A DNA stretch of 64,000 bases, from contig CM062208.1 in the NCBI GenBank assembly GCA_031216445.1, positions 4,616,001-4,680,000 of the forward strand, given 5' to 3'. Both the position numbers and the translations under genes were made by a program. Under the pieces are notes generated by a model. The model was not told the DNA's origin. It saw nothing but the letters and a program-made list of their open reading frames with translations, and made no database searches. Below, piece by piece: positions 23,637 to 37,369 of the stretch. The stretch is from Lateolabrax maculatus (lineage: Eukaryota; Chordata; Actinopteri; Acropomatiformes; Lateolabracidae). Position 1 is the first letter of the stretch; each line of letters begins with the position of its first letter.

Positions 23637-24117
23637 AGCTAGCAGAATGACAGACACCTTGACAAACAGAAGATGTGTTGGTTGAACAGACAGACGAATG
23701 GATGATGGATAAATCAGATGGACTGAAGTAAAGACAGACAAACAAAAGACAGAATGCCTGGATGGATGCACAATCACCCAGATGTACAGACAGTTCAGTC
23801 GATTACTGGAAGGATAGAATTTGGCCAGAGGAAAGAAAAAAATAATAAAGTCCGATACTGTGCAGTGCAGAGAATGTGTCAGTGATTGAATTGTCGGGCC
23901 GACCGCACACAGCCTGCAGCGTCACTCCCTCGCAGGCCCGCTGCTCTCAGAGTGGGAAGCCTCGGCAAGCATAATAAACATTCAGGACAAAGTATTTTGT
24001 GTAAAGCAATGTTTTCTTCCCCAAGGAGAATCTGGATTTCATTACTAATCTGTGTGACTGTGCATGTGAGAAACAGTGTGTATTTGTCATATCAATATGC
24101 ATCTGATATCTATGTTA

Positions 24118-24142
24118 GTGTGTGTGTGTGTGTGTGTGTGTG
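24118..24142. repeat. (GT)n microsatellite
   Basis: About 12 GT units. Confidence 0.9.
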
Positions 24143-25730
24143 GAAATGTACATGCCCACCTGCAGTATGTCTGTATAGAGTTTTCTTTGTGTTTTTATCG
24201 AACAAGTTCTGCTTTTGAAATCTCTGGTTGTTATTTGTGTTTTGGGCAATGCTGAAAATTGTTTGTCAAGTATTTAATTCACTGGATTAATATATTTTTA
24301 TTTTGTCTAAAAAAGGGTTTCTCAATTGACTTTCTAGACAATTCATCACAATATAAAGTGCTACTGAGGGTTAAAATGAAGATTTTGTCAATGTTGAGCT
24401 GAAAGGATAAGTTGAATCATGATTATCATTTAGGTTATTTATAAAGCTTAAATAGCAGAGATTCTCTGGTTCTGGCTACTCAAATTTGGATTTGCGGCTA
24501 TTTTTTTCTGTTGTATTATTGAACATGTAATATTTTAGGGTTTTTCAACTATTGATCAGATAAAACAAGTAATTAAAAGAGATCTTGGAGTCTGGAAAAT
24601 TGTAGGGCACAACATTTTACAGACAAAATGATTAATCAAATAACAATAACAACAATAATGAAAATAATCATAAATCAGACCTAATTCAATATCTGTACAT
24701 ATTAAAAATTCATAAATATGAGCCCTGTCGAGATACTTCCACTAAGATGAGTGTGTACAGGTGGCGATAAAGTCGAATTTGAGGGATTGAATTACAAATT
24801 AACTTCTTATTTTCTTCACGTATTCAAAAATTACACACAGGAATGTCTTGATTTAGACCACAAGTGTCAACATTGATGTTGTTTTTCCAGCAGGTGGCCC
24901 CTGATGGTCTCTTTAGGCTCATCAGGCAGGACACTCTGTAATCATACATGATTACCAGTAATCTCTAGATTATTTTCTATAAACTTTCCACACGTTTTTA
25001 AAAGCTGCTTCGTTTCCATCAGTGCTGCTGGCTCCCAGCTGAGACTCTGAGTGAGTTATGTGTGTCCGAGCTGCTGATGTGATGTCACTGACATGTCGGA
25101 GGTCACCTGACTGACGGCAGCATGTAGCGAAGACGACAGAGCGTCAGCAAACACAGACGCACAGAGAGCATCTCTGTTTTCATCCTCCTCTCCTTTGTGA
25201 TCATCCCGTATTATAAAAGCATGTGGAAGGGTTGTAGATATGTTAATTTTTCATTCATTTTACACACTATCACATACTACTTCAAATGTTGAAGACCTGA
25301 TTTTAAAGATGGAAGAATAAATGTGTCCACTGGTCAGGTTTTCTTAAAACATGAGGAAAAATTGTATATCCAAAGATTTCACTTAAACATTTCCCAAAAT
25401 TTACAGATAAACCTAAATACAGTGCTACATTCACATTACACAATTTTTATGAATTAATATTGTTATTAAAATCATTTAAGTATACAGAAACATAAAAAGT
25501 AGCTATAAAAAATAATCAAAGAAATAGTAATAGTAACATATAAAGGTGTCTGTGTGTGTGTGTATGAAGAAGAATAAGCAGAAAAATTGTTAAAAGTGCT
25601 CAAGTGCAGTAACTTACACACAAAGTTGTCGTATTTACAAAAATAATTTGTCATCATGTTTTAATCTTTGTCTCGATCTCTCTCTACCTCTTATTGGAGA
25701 CATCTCTGTATCCTGTCAATCAGATCCAAC

Positions 25731-25803
25731 CGTGTGTGTGTGTGTGTGTGCGTGTGTGTGTGTTCTACGTGTGTGTTAGTGTGTGTGTGTGTGTGTGTGT
25801 TCT

Positions 25804-25852
<49 letters not shown>
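25731..25852. repeat. Long (GT)n microsatellite with internal TCTAC duplication
   Basis: About 120 bp of GT repeat interrupted twice by the same TTCTACGTGTG word, suggesting that the interrupted unit itself was duplicated within the array. Confidence 0.95.
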
Positions 25853-25854
<2 letters not shown>

Positions 25855-25953
25855 ACAAGAGAGTAAAGGTGGGGGGGGCTGCGGGGTCCCTCAGGGAGGC
25901 AGTCTGTTTCAGCACCTTGTCTCATTGCCTGTTGTAGTGTTGACAGGACAGGA

Positions 25954-25956
<3 letters not shown>

Positions 25957-26028
<72 letters not shown>
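25957..26028. repeat. (TG)n followed by a run of 33 G
   Basis: A TG repeat from 25957 to 25995 changes directly into 33 consecutive G bases (25996-26028). Long pure G runs are rare, can form quadruplex or triplex DNA and are error-prone in sequencing, so the exact length is doubtful. A second short run of G (ggggggg) is at about 25871. Confidence 0.93.
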
Positions 26029-26030
<2 letters not shown>

Positions 26031-26976
26031 AGGTTGAAACACAGGATTACATCAGATTAAAGGGACACTTCCTCTGCTTCAGTATGAATATTTTCAATAT
26101 TATTATTAGCATAAATATTGTTGATGTTATTTTATTTCATTGATAACACTTTTTAAAAGTTGCTGTGATACAGTTTATTAATTCCCTTTTTGACTGCAGC
26201 ATGTGAGTTTACAGCAGACAGAACACAGGTGTAAGCGCTGGTAATCAATGATCACTAGATCCCATTCAAGGTTTCCCAATAAGTTACGCCGAAAAGACAG
26301 AGCTGGAGGTCCTACACCTATTATGTGGGTGGCCTGGACTCTGCTAACCTTTACCACGTTCCTTTATGAGTCACATTTCTTTTTGTTCCTAAGCTCAACA
26401 AAAAACTTTGCTGAAGTAGCTTTTAAAACAAAACTCTATTCACCTCCATTGTATCAGGATGGAGCTGAAAATCTCAAAACCTGCGAGTAAAAAACTTTCT
26501 GCATGATTGGACACTACAGGTGAGAAAATAAGATTTTTCTTTTTTAATGAACCAACACTTCACTCATTACAGTGTAAGTGATGTGAACAAAGTCCACTCA
26601 TAGTTTCTATCGCACGCCAGCGCTGTCGTAAATATTTCTCAAAATTACTGCCACATTTCCCACATACCTGTTGCTTTCTGTCATGAGGACGCTGTCCCTC
26701 CTCCCGGAGGGATCACAGTTGAGTAACACAAAATAAAAGTCACAACAAAAGCATCTGCTCAGCCATGCATACTTTATGTCATTAGAGTGTACTTCAAAGC
26801 CATTATCAGTCCCAGGATGAAAACAGTGTAACTGAGAGCTTTGTGAGCAGTTTTCTGGGAACCAGACGTGCTGTGTGTTCAGGGGGTTTCCGCCACGCAG
26901 CCTCTGACTGAGCTGAGGTCTGAGCAAAGTGTCAAAGCTGATGAAGACTGCAGAGCGGGAGGGAGTGCGTGCATCA

Positions 26977-27007
26977 GTGTGTGTGTGTGTGTGTGTGTCT
27001 GTGTGTG
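26977..27007. repeat. (GT)n microsatellite
   Basis: About 15 GT units with one CT interruption. Confidence 0.92.
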
Positions 27008-27665
27008 AATGCATGCGTGTCTGCTGTATGTGTGTTTATTACCCGTTTCCAAAATAACAAAGGGATCGGGGGATGAGTGGATGCCAGTGTAGCGTGTAAT
27101 CAGAGCCAGATCCTACAATCCATCAGCGGCGGGGTCCATCAGAAAATGACTGACATCGGTAGACAGAGACTTTCTCCTGATTCCACCACAGCACAGACCA
27201 GGTCATTAGTCAGTCTGACAGCCCTCATTTATTCCCCAGTAATGTGAAAAATAATGACTGTCTCTTTGGATACGAACCCCCTCTCCATCTCCCCCCGTCT
27301 CCCACAATCCTCCCCCCAACAGCCCACCAAAGAAACTAGAAGTCACGCAGACAAACTCAATTTGGATGACAGTTTTTCCTTGTTTTCCTTGTAGAGTAAT
27401 TCGTAGAGATCGCGTTATTCCCAAAGTCAGATGCCTCTCGATTTGGCCTTCTTTCATTAATATGAAGCAAAACTAATGTGTGTCACTTTTCAAGGCAACG
27501 TCCCCCTCTATACAGTCATGCAGAGATACTCAGTCTTTATTAAACAATTTGGTCTTTTTTTATTCATCTGTTTCACTGCTTTTATGCACTCTCTGTCATT
27601 CTGTGGTTTTAATTAGGAATTTTATAAATGTAAAGACATGAAAGGTATTTTATTCTATTCATACA

Positions 27666-27684
27666 ACACACACACACACACACA
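27666..27684. repeat. Short (CA)n microsatellite
   Basis: Nine CA units; a second shorter one lies near 27721-27742. Confidence 0.88.
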
Positions 27685-28536
27685 TCAACAGTAGGTTAAT
27701 GAACAGATCTACATAACTGACACACAAAAACACACACACAAAATTGTTGGTTAGTTGGTTTATTGACTTAAATACAATAATTCAAACAATATGATGGGTG
27801 TTGCCTTCCCAAAACCAAAAACACAAGAGTGCTAGAGTTAGGACTGGATTAAAAACAGGGCAGAAAATCTGCTCCACTATAAGCCACTAACACTAACATG
27901 GCTGGCTAACTCACTACTTACAGTTGTAAACACCAGGGCCACGGAGGTAACATACTATATAATTATAATTACACCATCACCTGTAGCCCCATACAAACGC
28001 CCTCATCCACTGAGTTTGGATGAGCCCTGTCCTGCTCTTGAAAGGATTTGAGGAAGTTTACCTGAGATGCATTTGAAGAACTCATCAGTTTATCCTCAGT
28101 TTATCCATCAAGCCTTTTATCTTTGCAAAATGGAAACTTAGGCTACTGTTTGAAAATACTAACAATAAATCAGGACTAACTACATGTAGTGTTTTTAGCG
28201 AATTAATACCATTTTCAATCGGTAAACCCGCCACCGTTATCTCTGTAAACTCCAGATGTGCTGTGCTTTGATGTAAAACTTGTCAACCATACCAACAGTA
28301 ACTGAGGGCGACAGGACTTTGCTGATTACTATACAAAACATGGTCATGTTATATACCTGAACTCAATGTTCACCGGCCTCTACAGAACCGTCGGTGTGCG
28401 AGGCTGGCGTCACTCCCTCGCCCTCAGATATGTGCTAACACAGAGTAACGGAAACCTGAACCAATAAATGATTTAATCATTAAAGACTGGCAACATGGGC
28501 CAAAGTAAATCCTGATCTCCAAATGTGACCTTGTTA

Positions 28537-28560
28537 GTGTGTGTGTGTGTGTGTGTGTGT
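28537..28560. repeat. (GT)n microsatellite
   Basis: Twelve GT units. Confidence 0.9.
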
Positions 28561-28688
28561 CTGTCTGTTTGCATATATCGCCTGCTTCCCCTTGAACTTG
28601 ATGACTGATTAAGAGTTAGAACACTGAATAAACTGTCTGCCCAAATATCAGCAACCCGACGGGTGTGTACAAATACGTGTGTTTGTCC

Positions 28689-28707
28689 GTGTGTGTGTGT
28701 TAGTGTG

Positions 28708-28750
<43 letters not shown>
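28689..28750. repeat. (GT)n microsatellite
   Basis: About 60 bp of GT repeat, interrupted by tagtgtgact near its start. Confidence 0.94.
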
Positions 28751-28751
<1 letters not shown>

Positions 28752-30280
28752 CTCGGCAGCCACTAAAAACAGCCGCAACATTGTAACACCTAATTTACTC
28801 TCATTTAAAAGCAGGAACGAGTGAAGGAGAGGTCGGCGGTATTTGCTCGACATGCACATGTGAAACGCTCTGTATTCTGTTTCAGGAAGCTGCCTCAGAT
28901 GAACACATTTGATAAAATCACACCTGGGCAGCTGCCGTTTGCAGCTTGCAGGGAGGTAAGCTGAAGGACACTCTGACAGGATGGATGGATGGTGATGGTT
29001 ATGAGACAGGTTTTATCCTTAGTTTTCCCACAGCAATCACAAAAGTTTCGTCTGGTTTTATAACCACAGTGCCGGCACCCACATCCACAGCACGGAGAGC
29101 TGAAAGGGTATCCCTTTTTAAGTGGAGAAATTAAGCATCATGTCATGACTTGCAATGACTTCACAGGGAGTCAAACCAAACCTCCCAGTATCAGAGGAGA
29201 CATTTACCAGTAAGCTGGCCCACACCATATGGGCTTCAGGCGTACATGTGCTTCAGTAAAGATGTAAATGCTTTTGGGTAGGGACGATATCCAAAGCATG
29301 GACGAAATCGCTTATAAAATGTGAGCCAGTGTTGACTTTTTTTAAAATAAAATGGCCTAAATGATTGTGTCATCTAATCATGGAGGTAACGGGAGAAATA
29401 GGAGTGTGTAGGTACATGTAGATTGATGCATTTATGTACAAGTAAAAAGTATATATGTCCATATATGTATATATGTGTGTGCAGAATGTATTAAGCATAT
29501 ATTTCGTTCTATGTTTTAATGTAAAAAAGCTAATTGGGCAATTTTATTTAAATTATATCATTGTTTCATTTTGTTCCAGCTGCTTTCCATGTATGTTTAG
29601 AGGTTGCACTGTTACACCCACAACAGTAAACAATTTGATGAAAAGGGGATTATGAAACCAGTAATGATATGATTAATGTTGTAAACTGATACCAATAAAA
29701 TATAACAAAACAAGTCTGGCATTATTTTATGTTTTCCCCTGAAGACACTATAACCAACAATGAGTTTATTTCGCAAACAAGTGTTTTCTGTTTGACACAG
29801 CCTGATGCAGCGTATATGGCACCCTGTCAAAGAACTTTATTGTTGTCTAAGACCAAATTTACACATCGTCAGTTCATGCATCTTGGGTGGATCATATCTC
29901 AAAAAAGCTAAATATAAATGCACCCAACAGGCATTCAAGATAATCTGAGGTGTACGCACACATAATCTTTACTCCTCCCATACTGCTGTGTGTCAGTGAG
30001 CAGTCTGTGGAAATACCCACTCACTGACTTCGTCTTAATACATCAATGACAGCGGCAGCTTAACACACACTAAAACTACACTACAATGTGTTCTCTCCCT
30101 CTCGATAACGTAACGAGAAAAATGGCTAAAGCAATTTCTACACACATGATCAGTGATCTGTGCGGGTGAGGGAGCGGTGTGAGTCAGAACCTGTGGAAAA
30201 GACAAAACTTTTGTCTGGCTCGTATATTGTAAATACGATTTATTCATGTACTTGTGTGTTGGATAGTTGTTCGCTAAACT

Positions 30281-30298
30281 GTTGTTGTTGTTGTTGTG
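30281..30298. repeat. (GTT)n trinucleotide repeat
   Basis: Six GTT units. Confidence 0.88.
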
Positions 30299-32350
30299 TA
30301 TGTACGAGCAGGATTTTGTGACATCACAACTAGTTTGGAAGCCAATCATGGTTCAATATGCAACTTACACAAGTGTGATGTAGAAACCTGAAACCTACAG
30401 CGCCCCAGGAGACATCTTGTGTCCAGCAGTGAAACTTTTTTAATTTTTTAATACATTTTTTTTTATAAATTCTGGATTTTTCGTTGATTCGTAATTTACC
30501 ATTTTTGGGATTTCTTTTCCAAGATGAGTTTTTTCACATCTTAAAATGTGTCTGAAGGAACCTTTAAACTACACTGAAGTAGCATGCCACACAGTACAAT
30601 GGTACCTATGACTCTTATACGTATGTGTTTCATGGGGGGGCCCATTGGCTTCTATTTTGTCAGTGGAGGGGTTTCATTGTTTGTTTCTTCGATTGGTTTG
30701 TTACTGTCAGGAAAACACACTTTCTGCAGATGTTTACGCTAAAACACTGCCCGTTGAGCCCTTTTTTAACGCGAAACATCTGTGCAGGAAGTGTGTGTTT
30801 CTTTGACAGTGGCTTAACACTGGACATAAAAACTGCAAAGTAGAATCGACTGCAATTAATTAGTGAGTGAGAGAAAAAAGAGCAGCAGAGTGGTGTGTAT
30901 GATAGTACTCTCGTTGACTCAAGACAGCAGGTTGACGTGGAGGAAGTGTCGAGTTTGCAGCATCATCAGCATCAAATTAAAACAGGAGCCCATTAGAAAA
31001 TGAAGAAACACTTAAAATAGGGAAAACATAATGCAGTTTCAAATAAAGATTCTTTCTGCAGTTGAGGTAAATAAAGGCCACTATTTGATAATTCACAGTC
31101 ACTTCAGAATTATCAAAGCACAAAAAATGTGCATATTTCAGAAATATATCTCCCTATGTGCTATTTTTTCTGTTTGGTTGGTGGGTAACACTAAAGTTTT
31201 CTTATCACATACATTTACTCTGGCTGTACATACAGTAAACCATGTTCCATTTAACCCAAAACCTCGGCCATGTCTGTATATTTCAAAATGTCCTTGCTTG
31301 TCCCGTGTGTGTGCATATGTGAGGAAGAGACACATATGTAAGTGTGTGTTTTAGTGCATGTGCACTGGGTCTGCTCACATGTGTAATAGATGTGTAATAT
31401 CTGTTTCAGGGCCTCATCACTGCTGTCAGCACGTCAGATCTTCAGCATGTGTGACGGAGGATTGTTTTACCGAAGTCATGCAGCTGGAACCGCCCGTCGT
31501 CTTTCCACCGAACCCGCTCATTTTCATTTACATTTCAGCCTAACCGCCCTCGCATCCACTGTGGAAAACTGAAAAAACTGCAGCGGGGCAGCAGCCCGTG
31601 TGTTCATCCCTGAGTGTGTTTGTGAATGAGAGGGAGTACAAGTCTGATTGTCTGCTGGAGTGTTTGTGTGCATCTACGACTGTGAATGCATGTGCTGTAA
31701 CAGTGTGTGCGGCGTATCTGACTGTGTGTCTAATTGGAAGTCCCAGAGGTCCTGTGAGATTCCTGTGGGACGGGAGGACAATTACATAGCTTTTTCAGAA
31801 TTGGGGTCAGGAAAACCTTTTTCTTCATGCCACTGAGAATATTAAACAGTGTAATCTTCCCTATTTCGTCCCTATTATTTATATTTCAACGTAAAACAAG
31901 GAAATTAGTTACAAATGCATCTTTTCACAAAATGGGGCCACATCAGTATAGATTTTACATATGTTAGATTTAATTATCAAGGGAAGTACTACACAGGCTT
32001 AGAAAACAGTTGTACCATGTCTTCTGCGCATTATGGGATCCATTGTTTTTGGAGCTTGATTTTCTTTAAATGTGTGTCTTGCAAGACCCTAAACTTTATG
32101 GAAGTGTAATACTAAATAGCTTGAAGGATTGCTAAGGTTTTAATTTAATATTGACTCAGGATTGAAAGTGATGTTGTCTGTATATATATGTTTTCTCATG
32201 GTATGACATGTTAACATTACTAGAATAAGTGATATGAGGTCACAGAAATATGAAAAAATGTCTCTAATTTTGACATGATATATGATTTAGTAACTTATAT
32301 ATAATAAGCCATAATGAACACACGAAAAAATGGTGGAACAGAGTCACCTT

Positions 32351-32354
<4 letters not shown>

Positions 32355-32396
<42 letters not shown>
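32355..32396. repeat. (GT)n microsatellite
   Basis: About 21 uninterrupted GT units. Confidence 0.95.
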
Positions 32397-32398
<2 letters not shown>

Positions 32399-34719
32399 TC
32401 AGTGTGTGTCTGTAAACAGTACATGTGTGTATCCACATTTTATGTCTACTTGTGTGTGTCTGTGACTTTATGTGTGTGTGCTGCAGACCAGGCCAAGAGA
32501 GTCAAGTCCTGCTGGAGCAGCAAACACTGAAAAAAATAAGTTGTATCTTTACATCAATATATCTAATTTTGAAGTTAATCTGCATTTGTTCAAAACACAA
32601 GAAATTGTGCATTTTTTCCTTGAATTTCTTTGTATTTACGTATTCCCAGCCAATCTTCTGAGGTGCACCAACACAACAAACAATGATCTTGTTTTATTTA
32701 CTCTGTTCCAATATAACTGGGAAGTGGGAGGACCTGTGGGGTCCCAGAATATTTTCCCAATTGTTTTTGGAATTTTTCAATTAAAAGTAGACATCTGAAA
32801 CTCTTAAAGATAAGTAGATCACACAAACAATGACTAGAGAAATGGGAAAATTAACTTGACTTTACTTGCAAATTTATTTTTTATGTGCATGAAATTAAAT
32901 AGATTAAACAAAAACTATTCTTGCTTCATCTAATAATCTGATACAAAAAAAAGAAAAGATCAAGCAGAATATTTTTATCAATGTAACGAGCACAAAGAGC
33001 CACAGTCTGGTTCACCGAACACCGAGCCACGGGCAGAGCGACCGCTGGTCACACAAAGAATATGGAGGCCTATCAGGTGAGGTGCAACATGACATGAATG
33101 GTTTGTCTTCAACAGAAGAAACAGAAAAACGCACTGAAACACTAAGGTTTTTTTTTAAGTAATATTTCAAGTTTTTTGTATTTCAGTTAAATGGAAACAA
33201 ATCCACACGATTGATTTGTGTTGTTTTTGCACTAATTGTAGTCAAAGTCTTTGGAGCTCATTTCTTTGGAAAGCAATCTGATAGAAGTATAAATTAGCCT
33301 CAAAACTCAGTCTTTGTTTTACAGTTTTACATTTTTAACATTATTCTGATCAGGCAAGGCTTGACAAGGCACTGGCCTGAGACAAACTGTATGTAACTTT
33401 AACAAGCCTGATCCACAGATGACAGACTCTCTGTTTTTCATTCAGAAATCAATTTACTGCATACAGTATGTCTGTAGTCTTTCCAAAGTACAATCAATTC
33501 CCTTCTGTTATTTATTAATTTGGTTTGTACGTGTTTGAATTTGATCAAATTTGTAATTAATTGTCTTTTCTTTTGAAGAACACATTATTGGAAGGAAAAT
33601 TGTATATTTAATGTTCTTTACCGTAATAGTTGTTTTATCAAGAAGCACAAAGATATGTTCATGTTTTTCAGTGTGTGGATCAGAAGGGCCGGCTAGCTAT
33701 GAAAGATATCAAATTATAAAGTTATTTTTGACTCTAACAGTGTGGCATTTTCCTCGTGGTTCCATCTGGAAACAACATCCAAAGACATGAAAAGACCTGA
33801 GTAATGCTTCGCTGCCATGAGGGTAGACACAAATGCTTCCCAGCAGACATGTTTATGAGCAGATACGTGATTATGAAGAGATTCTGTGACACAAAGATGC
33901 TCCTCGTTTGGAAAATTATAGGTCATCCACCATCCTCTCATTTGTCTCTCTTCTCTCTCAAGCGACATTCCCACTGGAGAGTTTCATGTTGAACTCCGAG
34001 TCGGTGTCGTCCTCTCTTTGATTTTCCCTGAATGAATGTTGTATGGCAACTATTCTAAGACATAACCAAAAACCAATGATTAAACGACAAATTTCTGTGT
34101 GACAATAACAGTTTATTTGTGTAACAACGCACAAGAGAACACCAGGCGCTTTCCTCATGTTCTTAAAAGAGAAGGTCCAGCGTATGTAGCATTGTGGTGA
34201 CATTATGCTCATATAATATCTGCTGTAACATCTATTTCTGGCAGATTGCAGTATACCTGTGATTTTTGGCAATAGATATTAATCTCTTTCCTATAAAAAA
34301 AACATACATTTTAAATATGACGATTGTATTTGCTTTTATTTTATTAAATATTTCACTTTAGTCATTTTAATCCTGTTTATATTTGATTGTTTATTGATAG
34401 TATATTATATTATTTTTTAATGGCTGCAAATTTTTTATCAAATTTGTAACAAATAACTCTAGAAATTGAATATGCTTTCAAATGTTTTTTAATGTAATTG
34501 CTTTAAATTAATCTTGTTAAACTGGTTACTTATTGTATGACTGTTATTTTTTATTGTTTTATTTATATAGCTTAATGTATAAATAATAATATAAAATGTA
34601 ATGTTTTTTCAATTTAAAGGTACCTCATTATTGTTTATTTCTTAAAAATGCGGCTGTAAATTGAAAAGGTTTATGATTTTTTTTTTTTTTTGGAAAACTA
34701 TATATAACCTTATAGTTAG

Positions 34720-35000
34720 TGTAGGCAGGCAGGTGGTCCCTTGTATCTGTCCTACCTTCGAAAACGCCTGTCCCACGTAATCCCTCATCCCCGAAATTAC
34801 AGAGCCTTCGTCTGATGAGTTTCTCTGCTGCCCGTCTCCAGCCTCTACATTCCTCTGCTGGGTTTATTCAGCTGCCTTCGCCGGCCTCAGCAACAAGGGA
34901 TTCGCACCCACAACCATCCGGACGCAGACTGACGAGCCTCTGCACACTGTCCGAACTCAACAGGCCTCCCACCCACCCACCTTAATTATAATTACATTTC
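34720..35000. promoter_or_regulatory. Candidate conserved non-coding block
   Basis: A GC-balanced, repeat-free stretch that abruptly follows 400 bp of very AT-rich DNA. It ends in CCTTAATTATAATTACATTT, which holds overlapping homeodomain TAATTA cores. The evidence is compositional only. Confidence 0.25.
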
Positions 35001-37369
35001 CAGCTTCATTCTCCTCTTCTTCTTCATCTTACATCTGTTCAAAACAGCTCACTGTCACTTCATATATTTGCCTGAATCATCCACCAATCTGTCATGAAAC
35101 AGAACGATTTACCCCTGTCAGGGAGTTACAGTATGAATAATGTGCAGTAAATGTTCATTGTTTTGTTTTAATTGAGTTTTTTGGAAGGGGGACGGTGGGC
35201 AGCCACTTCTCCGCAATGTTTTATTAGTTTTTATCGCAACAAAGACAGGAACGTGTGGAGTGAGAGAAATATGACAGCACAGGTCGAGCCAGGAATCGAA
35301 CACACGCAGTCGGAGCACATTTTTCCAGGCGGGAGTGGAGGGGGACGACATTTGTGCGGTCGATTTTGGACTGACTGAGTGACCGGGGAGTTTAACACTG
35401 GCTCATCAGTGTGTTCTTTGTCAAAGGTTGCACAATTCCAGCTGCAAAGTCACCATATGCTCTTGTACTGGACTGTAAATTTGTATATCTGCAAACTGCT
35501 TAGACATGTTCTGTAAATCTGTCAATAGTCAACATAAGGAGACTGTTGTGAGCCCACAGGAGCTCTATATTTACATGACGAAAACAAATGACCCTTAATC
35601 TTCACTCTATTTCCTCTTCAGGGATCAATAATGTTCATCTCACTATTGGACTTTTGTTAAATACTAAATGCTGTGCAGTCGTTGCCTTATGATACAAACA
35701 GACAACAGATAAAATCTGCACTTGTTGTTTTACACTTCATTGAATCTCTTCTTTCCTGTTTACGTCCTTCCTCCCCTGCACATATCCACAGAGCTTTATT
35801 ACTTTGTCTTTTACCACAATGTTTTTAGGGATTTAAACCTGAAATATATTTTCCACATATTCATTTTCATCAATTCATTATACATTTTGTTAAACCTTCA
35901 AAACCTGATGTTTTTCACCCCTTGGGGACATGTGATCGCTGACATACAAAGCTGATATATTATCACCTTTAAGGCTGATATTGTGAGTTTGTAAGCACAT
36001 AGTTTTAACCTTATATTCTCCGTTTAGCTCTGTATTTGGTCTCCACCAAGGGAATTATCACGGCTCTTTAGTTGAGCCATGATAGTAACTTTGGCTGTCT
36101 GTGCTGAGCTGGTTGTGTACCAGCCGGTTTTTATAGCTCTTTCATCTAAAAACAACAAGAGCAGTGAGAGTGAACAAAAACAGTAAAGTTGTGGTCCAGA
36201 AAAGCAAAACATTGAGCTTATTTTAAGGCTGTAATGTACATATCCAATTATCCCCTCTGTGCATTATGTTTGTTGCTGACAATATGTTGTGCATATTTCT
36301 TTGTAAACTCTGTGATAAATGTAATTTTAATTTTTAGGGTGTTTTATGGTGTTTTTATGTTGATTAACGGGCATCATCCTGGACAAATAAACTAAGAAAT
36401 CATAATGAGGGTGAGCTATGTTACGATCTTTAATAGCTGCAGTCTGAAGAATTCTTACTCAGCCGTTCTGATGCCACAAATTGGTATAAACTCCACAGGA
36501 TTGTACCGGTCCAAAGTCAAAAGCATTAGGCCTTCACAAATCTGTATCAGTCAAATCCTGCTTCGTACATAAACTGTTTATGCCCACACACACATGCACA
36601 CAGTGTACCTGGCAGCAACACAGCAGAAAACTTTCTGGAGAACCACCAGGTCTTAACATCCTTCGACCACACTGTTTTTTTTCTGCTCTCCTATGTTATG
36701 TCAGAAACCGACGCCAGCCTCCTCCATCTCCCGCGCCTCTAGAAACGGAAAGACGCATGAGGCAAACAGCCTGAACGTTGACTCCCGGCCAGGAAGAAGA
36801 AGCAGAGGAAGAAGACAGTGAGATTTGGCAGACACAGAGAGATCCCCACAACCGTGGCATCGACTACTACAGTGCTTCACCTCTCCAGTTCAGATGGAAG
36901 GGAGAATACCATTCTCATGAGGCTGAATGACCTTCATGCTGTTTTTTAAGGTTTCAGAGATGCTGCGCCCAGACTCCACAGCTGACTAACCTTTGATAAA
37001 CAAGAAAGAGATGCTTCTGGCAGCAGAAATCCTCACAGGAATCTCCTCTTTGCTACCAGCAACGCAAACGTATCTGTCTGTCGTTGTCCTTTGACCTCTT
37101 ATACACAAGGTTGGCAGTATGTCCCTGATCTCTTGCTGTCATCGTGATTAAAATGGCAAACGCAGGCAGAGTGGATGTTAACTTAGAAACACCAACTGGG
37201 GTACAACCTGCAGATTGTTTTCTCATGTTGAGGTCTCCGCCTGCCGGAGAGATGTTGCAGCGTACGCACATCCTCACCCCCCTCCTCCCCCACAGCTGCT
37301 CATCTCTGAGCAGAAAAGACAAGGAGAAACAATTAAGGTTCATGAACGAGGCTAACTATCCGTAACCAC

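Larger units (their letters stand above)
20111..25700. other. Intergenic DNA, proximal to WARS2
   Basis: Mostly AT-rich unique sequence. It holds a SINE-like fragment (21845-21930), GT microsatellites (21625-21688, 23473-23509, 24118-24142) and a GGAT tetranucleotide repeat (23601-23636). I recognise no gene. The pyrimidine-rich CTCCTCC stretch at 22980-23180 is low-complexity. Confidence 0.7.
26029..34700. other. Intergenic DNA with microsatellites, no gene recognised
   Basis: Contains GT/CA arrays at 26977-27007, 27666-27684, 28537-28560, 28689-28750 and 32355-32396, a GTT array at 30281-30298, and a very AT-rich block at about 34270-34690. The segments 27080-27240 and 31390-31570 are GC-balanced and unique, and might be conserved elements. 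The other short open frames have no recognisable content. Confidence 0.65.

Noticed and set aside
23601..23790. GGATGGA/GACAGACA words as a possible CRISPR-like or satellite array
   Set aside because: Units are 4 bp with no spacers; this is a decayed tetranucleotide microsatellite in a vertebrate genome.
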